Assembly: GCA_020637595.1 (NCBI GenBank)
Contig: JACKKE010000001.1
Coordinates: 124,001-188,000, forward strand
From: Rhodobacter sp.
GTDB lineage: Bacteria; Pseudomonadota; Alphaproteobacteria; Rhodobacterales; Rhodobacteraceae
DNA: 64,000 nucleotides
Reading direction: 5' to 3'
Shown here: one piece after another, positions 16,375 through 25,944 of the stretch
Layout: every line of letters starts with the position of its first letter
How positions within the stretch are numbered: the first letter of the stretch is position 1
The notes under the pieces: generated by a model
What the model was told of the DNA's origin: nothing
Seen by the model: the letters and a program-made list of their open reading frames with translations, nothing else
The model's database searches: none
Translations under genes and position numbers: made by a program

Positions 16375-17385
16375 ATGACCGTTCAAGCCCCGCTCATCGA
16401 CCCGTTCGCGCGCCCGATCCAGTATCTGAGGGTCTCGGTGACCGACCGCTGCGATTTCCGCTGCACCTATTGCATGGCCGAGAACATGACCTTTCTGCCC
16501 AAGAAAGAGCTGTTGACGCTGGAGGAACTCGACCGGCTGTGCACGGCCTTCATCGGGCTGGGGGTGGAGAAGCTGCGCATCACCGGTGGCGAACCGCTGG
16601 TGCGCAAGGGGATCATGACGTTTTTCGAGGCGATGAGCCGGCATCTGGCCAGCGGTGCGCTGAAGGAGCTGACGCTGACCACCAACGGCTCGCAACTGGC
16701 GCGCTTTGCGCAGCCTCTGGCCGAGGTGGGGGTGAAGCGGGTCAATGTCTCGCTGGATACGCTCGATGACGCGAAATTCGCGCGGATCACCCGCTGGGGC
16801 CGGCTGCCGCAGGTGCTGGGCGGGATTGAGGCGGCGCGGGCGGCTGGGATCCGGGTGAAGATCAATGTCGTGGCGCTGAAAGGCTTCAACGAGGACGAGC
16901 TGTTCCCGATTGTCGACTGGTGCGCGCGCGAGGGGCACGACCTGACCTTTATCGAGGTCATGCCGATGGGCGAGATGAGCGAGGAGGCGCGGCTCGATCA
17001 ATATTGGCCGCTGTCGGAGGTGCGGGCGCGGCTGGCCGAGCGGTTTACCCTGACCGATCTGGCCGAGCGCACCGGCGGCCCCGCGCGCTATGTGCGACTG
17101 GAGGAAACCGGGCAGAAGATCGGCTTCATCACCCCGCTCACGCATAACTTCTGCGAAAGCTGCAACCGGGTGCGGCTGACCTGCACGGGCGAGCTGTTCA
17201 TGTGCCTGGGACAAGAGGACATGGCCGACCTGCGCGCGCCGCTCCGGGCGTCCGAGGATGACGCGGTGTTGGTGCAGGCGATCCGCGAGGCGATTGCGAA
17301 AAAGCCCAAGGGGCATGATTTCGACTATTCGCGCCAGCAGGTCCGCGGCCAGATGAGCCGCCACATGAGCCATACGGGTGGTTAG
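16375..17385 (+). CDS. moaA: GTP 3',8-cyclase (molybdenum cofactor step 1)
   Basis: 336 residues. The radical-SAM cluster motif CDFRCTYC (about residues 24-31), the GGEP SAM segment, the C-terminal second cluster (CESCNRVRLTCTGELFMC, about 261-278) and the essential C-terminal double glycine (HTGG) are all present. With MoaC it turns GTP into cyclic pyranopterin. The ATG at 16375 follows AAGGAG by about 6 nt; a longer upstream frame has no ribosome site. It stands alone among other moa genes here. Confidence 0.96.
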   Translation: MTVQAPLIDPFARPIQYLRVSVTDRCDFRCTYCMAENMTFLPKKELLTLEELDRLCTAFIGLGVEKLRITGGEPLVRKGIMTFFEAMSRHLASGALKELTLTTNGSQLARFAQPLAEVGVKRVNVSLDTLDDAKFARITRWGRLPQVLGGIEAARAAGIRVKINVVALKGFNEDELFPIVDWCAREGHDLTFIEVMPMGEMSEEARLDQYWPLSEVRARLAERFTLTDLAERTGGPARYVRLEETGQKIGFITPLTHNFCESCNRVRLTCTGELFMCLGQEDMADLRAPLRASEDDAVLVQAIREAIAKKPKGHDFDYSRQQVRGQMSRHMSHTGG

Positions 17386-17420
17386 GGTCATCCCCCCGAC
17401 CCGGCGCGCCGGTGGCGTGG

Positions 17421-17482
17421 CGGGGAGGGGGGCGCTGCCCCCCGCCTTCGGCTCCCCCCGGGATATTTGCGACGCAAAGATG
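17421..17482. repeat. Intergenic hairpin plus GGATATTT...GCAAAGATG tail (copy 2)
   Basis: GGGGGGC/GCCCCCC with a GCT loop (17427-17443) is followed by a C6 run and GGATATTTGCGACGCAAAGATG-like tail ending at 17482. It is the second copy of the element at 14348-14410 and sits between moaA and the metal ABC genes, 20 nt before the ATPase start. Confidence 0.7.
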
Positions 17483-17502
17483 GGTGGATCGGGACGCGCG
17501 CG

Positions 17503-18270
17503 ATGACCCAGCTGCACGAGCCGCAATTCGCCTGTCATGTCGAGGATCTGACCGTCAGCTACCGCGAGAAGCCGGTGCTGTGGGATATCGACCTGGACAT
17601 TCCTCCGGGGGTGATGGCGGCGATCGTCGGGCCGAATGGGGCGGGCAAGTCGACGCTGATCAAAGCCGTGCTGGGGTTGGTGCCGCCGGTTGCCGGGCAT
17701 GTGCGGCTGTTCGGTCTGCCGGTCGGCAAGGCGCGCGGGCGCGTCGCCTATGTGCCGCAGCGCCAGTCGGTCGACTGGGATTTTCCGACCACGGTGCAGG
17801 ATGTGGTGACGATGGGCCTCTATGGGCAGCTGGGCTGGTTGCGCCGTCCCGGCCGGGCCGAGCGCGCCCGGGCGCTGGCGGCGCTGGAACAGGTCGGCAT
17901 GCAGGATTACGCGCGCCGGCCGATCAGCCAGCTGTCGGGCGGGCAGCAGCAGCGGGTGTTCATCGCCCGCGCCCTGGTGCAGGAGGCGGATCTGCTGTTC
18001 CTCGACGAGCCGATGGCGGGGGTCGATGCGGTGACCGAGGCGGCGATCGTGGCGCTGTTGAAGGCGCAGCGCGATGCCGGGCGCACGGTGGTCGTGGTGC
18101 ATCACGACCTGCAGACGGTGTCGCGCTATTTCGACTGGCTGGTGATGCTGAACCAGCGGATCATCGCCCAGGGGCCGGTGGCCGAGGTCTATACCGAGGA
18201 GAACCTGCGGGCGGCCTATGGCGGGCAGCTGGCGCTGATCGGGCGGCTGCGCGAGGCGGGGGATGAGTGA
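17503..18270 (+). CDS. ABC transporter ATPase, Mn/Zn/Fe family (ZnuC/MntB-like)
   Basis: 255 residues. Walker A is GPNGAGKST (about 45-53), the signature is LSGGQQQRVFIARAL (about 144-158), Walker B is LLFLDEP (about 165-171) and the switch His is in VVHHD (about 201). The VPQRQSVDWDFPTTVQDVV segment (about 83-101) is characteristic of the metal-chelate/manganese-zinc ABC family. It energises the two permeases encoded directly downstream (8-nt overlap with the first). No gene for a metal-binding protein is adjacent, which is unusual. Confidence 0.88.
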   Translation: MTQLHEPQFACHVEDLTVSYREKPVLWDIDLDIPPGVMAAIVGPNGAGKSTLIKAVLGLVPPVAGHVRLFGLPVGKARGRVAYVPQRQSVDWDFPTTVQDVVTMGLYGQLGWLRRPGRAERARALAALEQVGMQDYARRPISQLSGGQQQRVFIARALVQEADLLFLDEPMAGVDAVTEAAIVALLKAQRDAGRTVVVVHHDLQTVSRYFDWLVMLNQRIIAQGPVAEVYTEENLRAAYGGQLALIGRLREAGDE

Positions 18271-19381
18271 GCTTCTCAGCCCGACGCTGATCACGGTGGC
18301 GATGGCGGCGGCGCTGATCGGTGCGCTGGCGGGGGTGATGGGCACGTTTCTGGTGCTGCGTGGGCAGAGCCTGCTGGGCGATGTGATCGCGCATGCCTCG
18401 CTGCCGGGGGTGGTGGCGGGATTCCTGATCTCGGGCGGGCGCGGGTTTCTGGCGGTGCTGGCCGGGGCGCTGGTCAGCGGCGCGCTGGCGGGGCTGGCGG
18501 TGCAGGGGCTCCGGCGCGGGGCCGGGATCAAGCCCGACGCGGCACTGGGCGTGGTGCTGAGCCTGTTCTTTGCCGCCGGTGTGGTGCTGCTGTCGCTGGC
18601 GCAGCTGCGGCCGGGGTCGGCGGGGTTGACGGTGTTCCTGTTCGGGCAGGCGGCGTCGGTTCTGCGCGCGGATCTGCCGGCGATGGCGCTGGTCGTCGCG
18701 TTGGTGCTGGCGGTGTTGGCGTTGTTCTGGAAGGAATTCAAGCTGGTGGCCTTTGACCGCGAGGCGGCACGGGCGCAGGGCCTGCCGGTGGCGGCGCTCG
18801 ACGCGGTGCTGACGGTGCTGTTCGCGGTGACCATCGTGCTGGGCCTGTCGCTGGCCGGGGTCGTCTTGATGGTGGCGATGCTGATCGCGCCGGCGGTGGC
18901 GGCGCGGCAATGGGTGCGGGGACTCGCGCCGATGGTGGGGCTGGCGGCAGGGTTCGGGATCTTCGCGGGCCTCTCCGGGGCCACGGTGTCGGCGCTGGGG
19001 CCGGGAGTGGCCACCGGGCCGGTGATGGTGCTGAGCGCGACGGCGCTGGCGATGCTGAGCGTCCTGCTGGCGCCCGAGCGGGGGGTTCTGGGCCGGGTTC
19101 TGGGACAGCGGCGGACGCGGCGGGCGCTGCGCGGGCGGCAGGTGCTGGAGGCTCTGGGCGGGCTGGGGCGGGACCACGGCGATCCGGGCTTTGGCCCCGA
19201 GCAGGGCATGCTGCGCGCCTACCTGGGGGCGGGCACGACGCGGGTTCTGGCGCGGTTGCAGCGCGAAGGGCTGATCCGGCCCGCAGCGGCGACCGTTCCG
19301 CAAGGGCGCACCCCGCGCTGGGAGCTGACCGAGGCCGGCCATGCGCGGCTGGCGGCGTTGCGCGCCGAGGGCGGGCGATGA
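18263..19381 (+). CDS. Metal ABC transporter permease with C-terminal winged-helix-like domain (1)
   Basis: 372 residues. Residues 1-275 are the membrane domain of the ZnuB/MntC family (LRGQSLLGDVIAHASLPG, and FWKEFKLVAFDREAARAQG near residue 155). Residues about 285-372 are soluble and resemble a small winged helix (LRAYLGAGTTRVLARLQREGLI, then WELTEAGHARLAALR). This is the arrangement of SitC/MntC-like permeases with a DtxR-type tail. It overlaps the ATPase by 8 nt and the next permease by 4 nt. Confidence 0.87.
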   Translation: MSELLSPTLITVAMAAALIGALAGVMGTFLVLRGQSLLGDVIAHASLPGVVAGFLISGGRGFLAVLAGALVSGALAGLAVQGLRRGAGIKPDAALGVVLSLFFAAGVVLLSLAQLRPGSAGLTVFLFGQAASVLRADLPAMALVVALVLAVLALFWKEFKLVAFDREAARAQGLPVAALDAVLTVLFAVTIVLGLSLAGVVLMVAMLIAPAVAARQWVRGLAPMVGLAAGFGIFAGLSGATVSALGPGVATGPVMVLSATALAMLSVLLAPERGVLGRVLGQRRTRRALRGRQVLEALGGLGRDHGDPGFGPEQGMLRAYLGAGTTRVLARLQREGLIRPAAATVPQGRTPRWELTEAGHARLAALRAEGGR

Positions 19382-20526
19382 TCGACGCGCTGGCGCTGAT
19401 GATCCTGGGCACGGGTGCGCTGGTGGCGCTGTCGGGGGCCATGCTGGGCACGTTTCTGGTGCTGCGGGGTCAGGCGATGGCGGGCGATGCGATCAGCCAT
19501 GCGATCGTGCTGGGCATCGTGCTGGCCTGGCTGGTGACCGGCGCGCGGGCGGGGCCGCTGGCGGTGGGCGGTGCGGCGCTGGCGGGGATGCTGGCGGTGC
19601 TGGCCGCGCAGGCGCTGGCGCAGAGCCGGCTGATGGCGCAGGATGCGGCGACCGGGCTGGTGTTCCCGGCGATGTTCGCGCTGGGGGTGTTGCTGATCAA
19701 CCTCAATGCCCGCAACCTGCATCTCGATGTGGACAGTGTTCTGCTGGGCGAGATCGGCTTTGTCTGGCTGGATACGATGACCCTGGGCGGTGTCGATCTG
19801 CCGGTGGCGGCGGTGACGCTGGCGCTGGCGGGGCTGGCGAATGCGGCGTTCCTGCTGCTCTTTTGGAAGGAGTTGAAGCTGGGCGCCTTTGACCCGGCGC
19901 TGGCGGCGGCGCAGGGGTTTCGCCCGGGGCTGCTGGGGCAGGCGCTGCTGGCGCTGACGGCGATCACCGCCGTGGCGGCCTTTGACGCGGTGGGGGTTGT
20001 GCTGTTCCTGGCCTTTCTGATCGTGCCGGCGGTGACCGGGCGGCTGGTGGCGGCCAGCGCGGCGGGGATGCTGGCGGTGGCGCTGGTCTCGGGCGTCGTG
20101 GCAGTGGCGCTGGGCTATGGCGCGGCGATGGCCTGGGACGTGTCGATCGGCGGCGCGATGGCGCTGGCCACCGGCCTGGGGCTGCTGCTGGCGCTGGCGG
20201 CCTCGCCACGCGCGGGGCTGGTGGCGGCGGTGATCCGCAATCGCGCCGTGCAGCGGGAGGCGCGGATCGTCGCCTTGCTGGCGCATCTGCATGCCCATGA
20301 AGGCACCGAGGCCGAGGCCGTCGAGTGCACCCGCGAGGCGCTGGTCCAGCACCTGGGCTGGCCCGCGGCGGTGGCCCGGGCGGTGGTGCTGGACGGGCTC
20401 GACCGCGGGATCGTCACGCAATGCGACGGTGTTTTGCGGCTCAGCGAGGCCGGGCGGGCCTTGGCGCGGGCGGATGCAGGGCGTAACAACCGGCTGAGTG
20501 CGGGTGTGGGACGCGGCGGAGCGTGA
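19378..20526 (+). CDS. Metal ABC transporter permease with C-terminal winged-helix-like domain (2)
   Basis: 382 residues, a paralogue of the preceding gene product: the same LRGQAMAGDAISHAI and FWKELKLGAFDPALAAAQG segments, then a soluble tail from about residue 285 with REALVQHLGWPAAVARAVV and DGVLRLSEAGRALA. The two permeases presumably form a heterodimer around one ATPase. The start overlaps the previous stop (ATGA). A tail on both permeases suggests a cytosolic metal-sensing or gating role, which is inference. Confidence 0.86.
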   Translation: MIDALALMILGTGALVALSGAMLGTFLVLRGQAMAGDAISHAIVLGIVLAWLVTGARAGPLAVGGAALAGMLAVLAAQALAQSRLMAQDAATGLVFPAMFALGVLLINLNARNLHLDVDSVLLGEIGFVWLDTMTLGGVDLPVAAVTLALAGLANAAFLLLFWKELKLGAFDPALAAAQGFRPGLLGQALLALTAITAVAAFDAVGVVLFLAFLIVPAVTGRLVAASAAGMLAVALVSGVVAVALGYGAAMAWDVSIGGAMALATGLGLLLALAASPRAGLVAAVIRNRAVQREARIVALLAHLHAHEGTEAEAVECTREALVQHLGWPAAVARAVVLDGLDRGIVTQCDGVLRLSEAGRALARADAGRNNRLSAGVGRGGA

Positions 20527-21303
20527 ATGATGGCTGACTGGACGGTATTTCAGACCCCGGCGATGCTGGTGGCGACGCTCGTTGCGGTGGCGCTGGTCGG
20601 GCTGTCCAAGGGCGGGCTGGGCGGAGCCTTCGGGTTGATGGGGGTGCCGCTGATGTCGCTGGCGATGCCGCCGGTGCTGGCGGCGGCGGTGCTGCTGCCG
20701 ATCCTGCTGATGATGGATGCGGTCAGCTTGTGGCTGTGGCGCGGCTGGCGCGACGTGGCGGTGCTGAAGGTGATGGTCCCGGCGGCGGCGATCGGCATCG
20801 GTGTCGGCTGGGCGACGGCGGCGATCACGCCCGATGCGGTGGTGCGGCTGATCGTCGGGATCGTCGCGCTGGCCTTTGCCGCGCGGGCGATCTTTGGCCG
20901 CTATATCGGCGGATCCCCGCGGTTCATCCCGGCGATGGGGTGGCTGTGGGGGGCGGTGGCCGGGTTCACCTCGTTCGTGGCGCATGCCGGGGGGCCGCCG
21001 TTCCAGGTGCATTTGCTGCCCAAGCAGCTGGACCCCAAGGTCTATACCGGCACCTCGGTGATCTTCTTCGCCCTCGTCAACCTGATCAAGGTCGCGCCCT
21101 ATGCGGCGCTTGGCATGTTCCAGCGCGAGGTGCTGATGTCGGCGCTGCTGATGGTGCCCCTGGCGGTGGTTGCGGTGCGCACCGGTGCGGCCATCGTCCG
21201 GCGTATGTCGCCCTCGGTGTTCTATCCCTTCACCTATGCGATGATCCTCGTGGTCGGGTCAAAGCTGGTCTGGGACGGGTTCACGGCGCTGATCGCCTCG
21301 TAA
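20527..21303 (+). CDS. TauE/SafE family sulfite exporter-like membrane protein
   Basis: 258 residues, about eight hydrophobic helices. The family opening GLSKGGLGGAFGLMGVPLMSL (written here in part: GLSKGGLGG, about residues 19-27) and the second-half marker HAGGPPFQVHLLPKQL (about 148-163) are typical of TauE/SafE (DUF81) proteins. Substrates in the family include sulfite and sulfoacetate-like anions; none is evident here. It begins at the stop codon of the metal permease, so it may be co-transcribed by position rather than function. Confidence 0.85.
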   Translation: MMADWTVFQTPAMLVATLVAVALVGLSKGGLGGAFGLMGVPLMSLAMPPVLAAAVLLPILLMMDAVSLWLWRGWRDVAVLKVMVPAAAIGIGVGWATAAITPDAVVRLIVGIVALAFAARAIFGRYIGGSPRFIPAMGWLWGAVAGFTSFVAHAGGPPFQVHLLPKQLDPKVYTGTSVIFFALVNLIKVAPYAALGMFQREVLMSALLMVPLAVVAVRTGAAIVRRMSPSVFYPFTYAMILVVGSKLVWDGFTALIAS

Positions 21304-21322
21304 CCGCCGCCTGATCAGGGCC

Positions 21323-22294
21323 TCAATACCCGGCCCGCCGCGCTGCGCGCCGGACCGCCGCCACCACCGCCTCGGGGGCCGCGTGGTGCACCATGTGGCC
21401 GACCCCTTCGACCACCGTCAACCGGGCCGAGGGCACCTCGGCCACCAGCGCGCGGGCGTGGATATCGGGGTCGATGACCGGATCCTCCGAGCCCTGGACG
21501 ATCTCGATCGGCAGGTGCAGCTCGGTGTAATGCGGCTGCATCTGCTCCAGATAGCCGTGCAGGGCATTCATCTGACGGGCATTGTCGGCCTGCGACTCGC
21601 GGCGCATCGACAGGCCGAGGCCGAAGTATTCGGCATAGCCCTCGGGCACGGGGTCGGGTTCGAAGATGTCGTGCACCGCATCGAAGGCCGCAGATTCCGG
21701 CGCAAAGGCGGCAATGATCCGCAGCGCCACCGGGGCAAGGCGGGTGCGGTTGAATCGATACCAGGGCGTCAGATCGCCGCCCCAAGGATGCGTCGCGCCC
21801 GAGATCAGCACCACCGCGGCAGTGTGTGGCTGGTCCTGCAAGGCCCAGGCCATCGCCACTGCCCCGCCATAGGAATGCCCCAGCACGATCGGCCGCCGCA
21901 CGCCCAGCTGCGCCACCGCCAGGCGCAGCACCCGCGCTTGCTCGGCGGGATCGCTGTCGGCCGCGCCCCAGCTGTCGGAAAACCCCAGGCCAGGGCGGTC
22001 GACCGCGATCACCCGGAATTCGCCGGCCAGCCGGTCGGTCAGATCAAAGGTGAAATCGCGCAGATTGCCGTTCGAGCCGTGCAGCAGCACGACATCCGGC
22101 GCGGTGCCCCGGGCACGGCCGGTGACATAGACGTGGATCTGTCGGCCCTCGACCTCGATCAGCTGGCCCAGCGGCGGGTGGGCTTCCATCCAGACCGCCT
22201 CGCGCCGGTCCGCCCGGGCATCGAGGGCATCGCCGCAGCCGCCAAGGACCGCGGCTGTCAGGAGAAGGGCGACAAGGGCGAGGATCCGGTTCAT
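21323..22294 (-). CDS. Alpha/beta hydrolase, lipoprotein (paralogue A)
   Basis: 323 residues. A lipoprotein signal ends LGGC, with Cys at about residue 20. Alpha/beta-hydrolase marks are LLHGSNGNLRDF (oxyanion region), VDRPGLGFSD, the nucleophile elbow GHSYGG (about 140-145), the acid in VQGSEDPVID and the His in GVGHMVHH. No specific substrate can be assigned. It is a close paralogue of the gene 50 nt upstream and was probably made by tandem duplication; the two share runs such as RRPIVLGHSYGGAVAMAWAL. Confidence 0.82.
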   Translation of the reverse strand: MNRILALVALLLTAAVLGGCGDALDARADRREAVWMEAHPPLGQLIEVEGRQIHVYVTGRARGTAPDVVLLHGSNGNLRDFTFDLTDRLAGEFRVIAVDRPGLGFSDSWGAADSDPAEQARVLRLAVAQLGVRRPIVLGHSYGGAVAMAWALQDQPHTAAVVLISGATHPWGGDLTPWYRFNRTRLAPVALRIIAAFAPESAAFDAVHDIFEPDPVPEGYAEYFGLGLSMRRESQADNARQMNALHGYLEQMQPHYTELHLPIEIVQGSEDPVIDPDIHARALVAEVPSARLTVVEGVGHMVHHAAPEAVVAAVRRAARRAGY

Positions 22295-22344
22295 CGGGCC
22301 ATCCGGGATTTTGACCGGACCCTAGCGCATCGCGCGAGGGCCGC

Positions 22345-23328
22345 CTAGCCGATCGCCGCCGCCCGGCGCCCGGCGCGGCGAATTGCCTCGATCACGGCCT
22401 CGGGCTGGCTGTGATGCGGCATGTGGCCGGTGCCGTGCAGCACCGTCAGCCGGGCGCTGTCGACCTCGGCCACCAGCCGGCGGGCGTGGATGTCGATCGC
22501 CACAATGGTATCCGCATCGCCATGCACGGCCTCGATCGGCAGCCGCAGCCCGGCGTAATGCGGCTGCATGCGCGTGACATGCTCAAGCAGCGCGTTCACC
22601 TGCCGCGCGTTGTTGGTCTGGCTGTCGCGCCTGAGCGACAATCCGGTGCCGAAATGCGCGTGATACCCCTCGGGCACCGGGTCGGGGGCAAAGACCTGCG
22701 CCAGGGTCGCCCGCACCGTGAGGTCGGGGACAAAGGCCGAGACCACAGCCCGCGCCGGCGCGGCGATCGCCGTCGTATTCAGCGCATACCACAGGCCCAG
22801 CCCGAACCCGTCCCAGGGGTGGGTCGCCGCCCCCAGCAGCACCAGCGCGGCGGTGTCGGCCTCGGCCTGCAGGGCCCAGGCCATCGCCACCGCCCCGCCA
22901 TAGGAATGGCCCAGCACGATCGGCCGCCGCACGCCGATCTGCACCAGCGCCGCGCGCAGGATGCGCGCCTGTTCGGCCGGGTCGCTGTCGGCCTCGCCCC
23001 AGCTGGCCGACCAGCCCAGACCGGGCCGGTCGACGGCAATCACCCGGAATTCAGGCTCCAGCCGTCCAACCAGATCAAAGGTGAAATCGCGCAGATTGCC
23101 ATTCGCGCCGTGGATCAGCACCACCGTCGGCGCGATGCCCGGCGCACGGCCGGTCTGCAACAGGTGGACGGGGCGGCCCTCGACGGTGACGATCTCGCCC
23201 AGCGGCGGGTGGGCGGCCATCCACTCGGCCTCGCGCCGGCCCGCCTGGGTGTTCACCAAGGCGGCGGCACCGGCCAGACCGGCGGCAGAGAGGGCTGCGG
23301 TCAGCGACAGAACAACCATCGGATACAC
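22345..23328 (-). CDS. Alpha/beta hydrolase, membrane-anchored or secreted (paralogue B)
   Basis: 327 residues. Same architecture as its downstream paralogue: IHGANGNLRDF, VDRPGLGWSA, GHSYGG (about 144-149), HGDADTIVA and GTGHMPHH. The N-terminus is hydrophobic (about 3-25) but has no lipobox Cys, unlike the paralogue, so it is either cleaved by signal peptidase I or kept as an anchor. It follows the small gene downstream of pgk after 24 nt. Confidence 0.8.
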   Translation of the reverse strand: MYPMVVLSLTAALSAAGLAGAAALVNTQAGRREAEWMAAHPPLGEIVTVEGRPVHLLQTGRAPGIAPTVVLIHGANGNLRDFTFDLVGRLEPEFRVIAVDRPGLGWSASWGEADSDPAEQARILRAALVQIGVRRPIVLGHSYGGAVAMAWALQAEADTAALVLLGAATHPWDGFGLGLWYALNTTAIAAPARAVVSAFVPDLTVRATLAQVFAPDPVPEGYHAHFGTGLSLRRDSQTNNARQVNALLEHVTRMQPHYAGLRLPIEAVHGDADTIVAIDIHARRLVAEVDSARLTVLHGTGHMPHHSQPEAVIEAIRRAGRRAAAIG

Positions 23329-23352
23329 TCACAGCGGGTTACCCCGGGGGAT

Positions 23353-23642
23353 CTAGGACGTTTTTCCGCCGGTTGAAGACCCTGACAGCCGTCCCGCGCG
23401 CCCGCCACGCCGGACTGCGCCGGTTTTCGCCTGCGCGGCCTCGGCCAGCAGCGCGGTCATCGGATGGCCGGGCACCGCGCGCCGCGCCATCAGCCGCGCT
23501 GCCGCTGCCGCCTGATCGGCCTCCAGCGGCAGGCTGAGCGCCCAGTCCATCAGGATCGACCGGCACTCGGCATCGGTGATGCCCTCGATGCGGTAGGATT
23601 CGCGCACCAGCCCCTTGGGGTCGTCGGGATCGCGGGGCTCCA

Positions 23643-23643
<1 letters not shown>
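23353..23643 (-). CDS. Small conserved-looking cytosolic protein of unknown function
   Basis: 96 residues from the ATG at 23643, which overlaps the pgk stop (ATGA). It contains DDPKGLVRESYRIEGITDAECRSILMDWALSLP, here noted in parts: DPKGLVRESYRI and GITDAECRSILMDWAL, a mostly helical, acidic first half and a basic Gly/Ser-rich tail. No family recognised with certainty. Tight coupling to pgk supports its being real. Confidence 0.6.
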
Positions 23644-24829
<1,186 letters not shown>

Positions 24830-24830
<1 letters not shown>

Positions 24831-25105
24831 CACCAACTCCTGGGCCTGCACCTGCTTTTTCTTGTCCGAGTGATGCCCGGGCGGGCGGGCGCCGTCAACC
24901 GTCGCGTGCACCACAGCAGCGCCAGCGCGGCCAATGCGACGGCTCCCGCCAGCGCCCCCAGCGCCAGCAAGGCAACCGGCGTTTCGGCATAGGCGGCAAC
25001 CTGCGGAAGATCGGCGCCGCGAGGCGCCAGCCACAGAGCCAGCACGACCAGGACCCCTGCCGCGCCGCCCGCCGCCAGCAACAGGGCGATCCGGCGCAGC
25101 GCCAT
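24830..25105 (-). CDS. Small two-helix membrane protein of unknown function
   Basis: About 91 residues. Two hydrophobic segments (about 6-27 and 45-67) are followed by an Arg/Lys-rich tail. It lies between the Anbu-type peptidase (6 nt after its stop) and pgk (1-nt overlap). The C-terminal coding part overlaps the pgk ribosome site. It is plausible as a coupled gene, but the tail composition is non-descript and no homology is recognised. GTG at 25108 is an alternative start. Confidence 0.5.
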
Positions 25106-25111
25106 CACGGC

Positions 25112-25837
25112 TCAGATCTCGATCTTCTGGAAGCCCTCGCGCAGCGCGTTCGACCAGGCCTCGGACATCTTGCGGAAATCGGGGTCGTTGGCCTCGATCC
25201 GCTGCACCCCCGTGACCCGGCAGGCATCTTTCGCGACGATCGCCAGATCCAGCGGCATGCCGACACTCAGGTTCGAACGCAGCGTCGAATCCATCGACAA
25301 CAGCACCGCCTTGCGCGCGTCCTCCAGCCCGGTGTCCGGGCGCACGACGCGGTCGAGGATCGGCTTGCCGTATTTGTGTTCACCGATCTGCAGGAAGGGC
25401 GTGTCCTCGGTCGCCTCGATGAAATTGCCCTCGGGATAGATCAGGAAGAGCCGCATCGCGCCGCCCTTGCGCTGGCCGGCAACGATCATGCTGGCCGAGA
25501 CCGAGACCTTGGCGGCGTTCATCTTGTGGTCGATGTCCTCGCGCACCGAGGCCAGCGTGTTGCCGATGATCTCGGCCACTTCCAGCATCGTCTGCGCCGC
25601 CATGATCGACTGCGCGCCCTCGATCTCGGGATGGTCGATCGACTCGCGCAGCCGGGCGATGGTGGTCTGTGTCACCGACAGGCTGCCCGCGGTCAGGATC
25701 ACGATCACCCGCTCGCCGGGATCCTCGAAGGTGAACATCTTGCGATAGGTCGCGATGTTGTCGAGCCCCGCGTTGGTGCGGGTGTCCGACAGCAGCACCA
25801 TGCCCGCCTTCAAGAGCAAACCGACACAGTAGGTCAT
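25112..25837 (-). CDS. Anbu (bacterial proteasome-homologue) peptidase
   Basis: 241 residues. It begins MTYCVGLLL, so Met removal exposes the N-terminal Thr nucleophile of Ntn hydrolases. VLLSDTRTNAGLDNIATYRKM is the Anbu signature region (SDTRTNAG, about 17-24), and YPEGNFIEATEDTPFLQIGEHKYGKPILDR is noted here in parts (NFIEATEDTPFLQIGEHKYG). Anbu proteins form open-ring or helical assemblies distinct from HslV. Just upstream on the same strand are transglutaminase, alpha-E and ATP-grasp genes, the usual Anbu neighbourhood. Substrate is unknown in general. Confidence 0.9.
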   Translation of the reverse strand: MTYCVGLLLKAGMVLLSDTRTNAGLDNIATYRKMFTFEDPGERVIVILTAGSLSVTQTTIARLRESIDHPEIEGAQSIMAAQTMLEVAEIIGNTLASVREDIDHKMNAAKVSVSASMIVAGQRKGGAMRLFLIYPEGNFIEATEDTPFLQIGEHKYGKPILDRVVRPDTGLEDARKAVLLSMDSTLRSNLSVGMPLDLAIVAKDACRVTGVQRIEANDPDFRKMSEAWSNALREGFQKIEI

Positions 25838-25851
25838 GGCCCGACCCGGCC

Positions 25852-25875
25852 CCTTTCATCTTGCCCCAAATACGC
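25852..25875 (-). repeat. Dispersed tail repeat upstream of the Anbu gene
   Basis: On the minus strand, GCGTATTT and, two bases later, GGCAAGATGAAAGG; identical outside the two middle bases to 950-973. It lies 15 nt upstream of the Anbu start, as the other copy lies just upstream of galD. The ATG it contains is probably not a start in either place. Confidence 0.6.
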
Positions 25876-25944
25876 TTGGGGGTGAACTGCCGCAGACAAG
25901 AGAGAGGCAAAGCCCTCTGCCGACGCCACGATCCAGCGCGCAGG

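Noticed and set aside
16159..19209. A 1016-codon minus-strand frame opposite moaA and the metal ABC genes
   Set aside because: Ser/Pro/Arg-rich shadow frame; moaA and the ABC genes on the other strand carry full family motifs.
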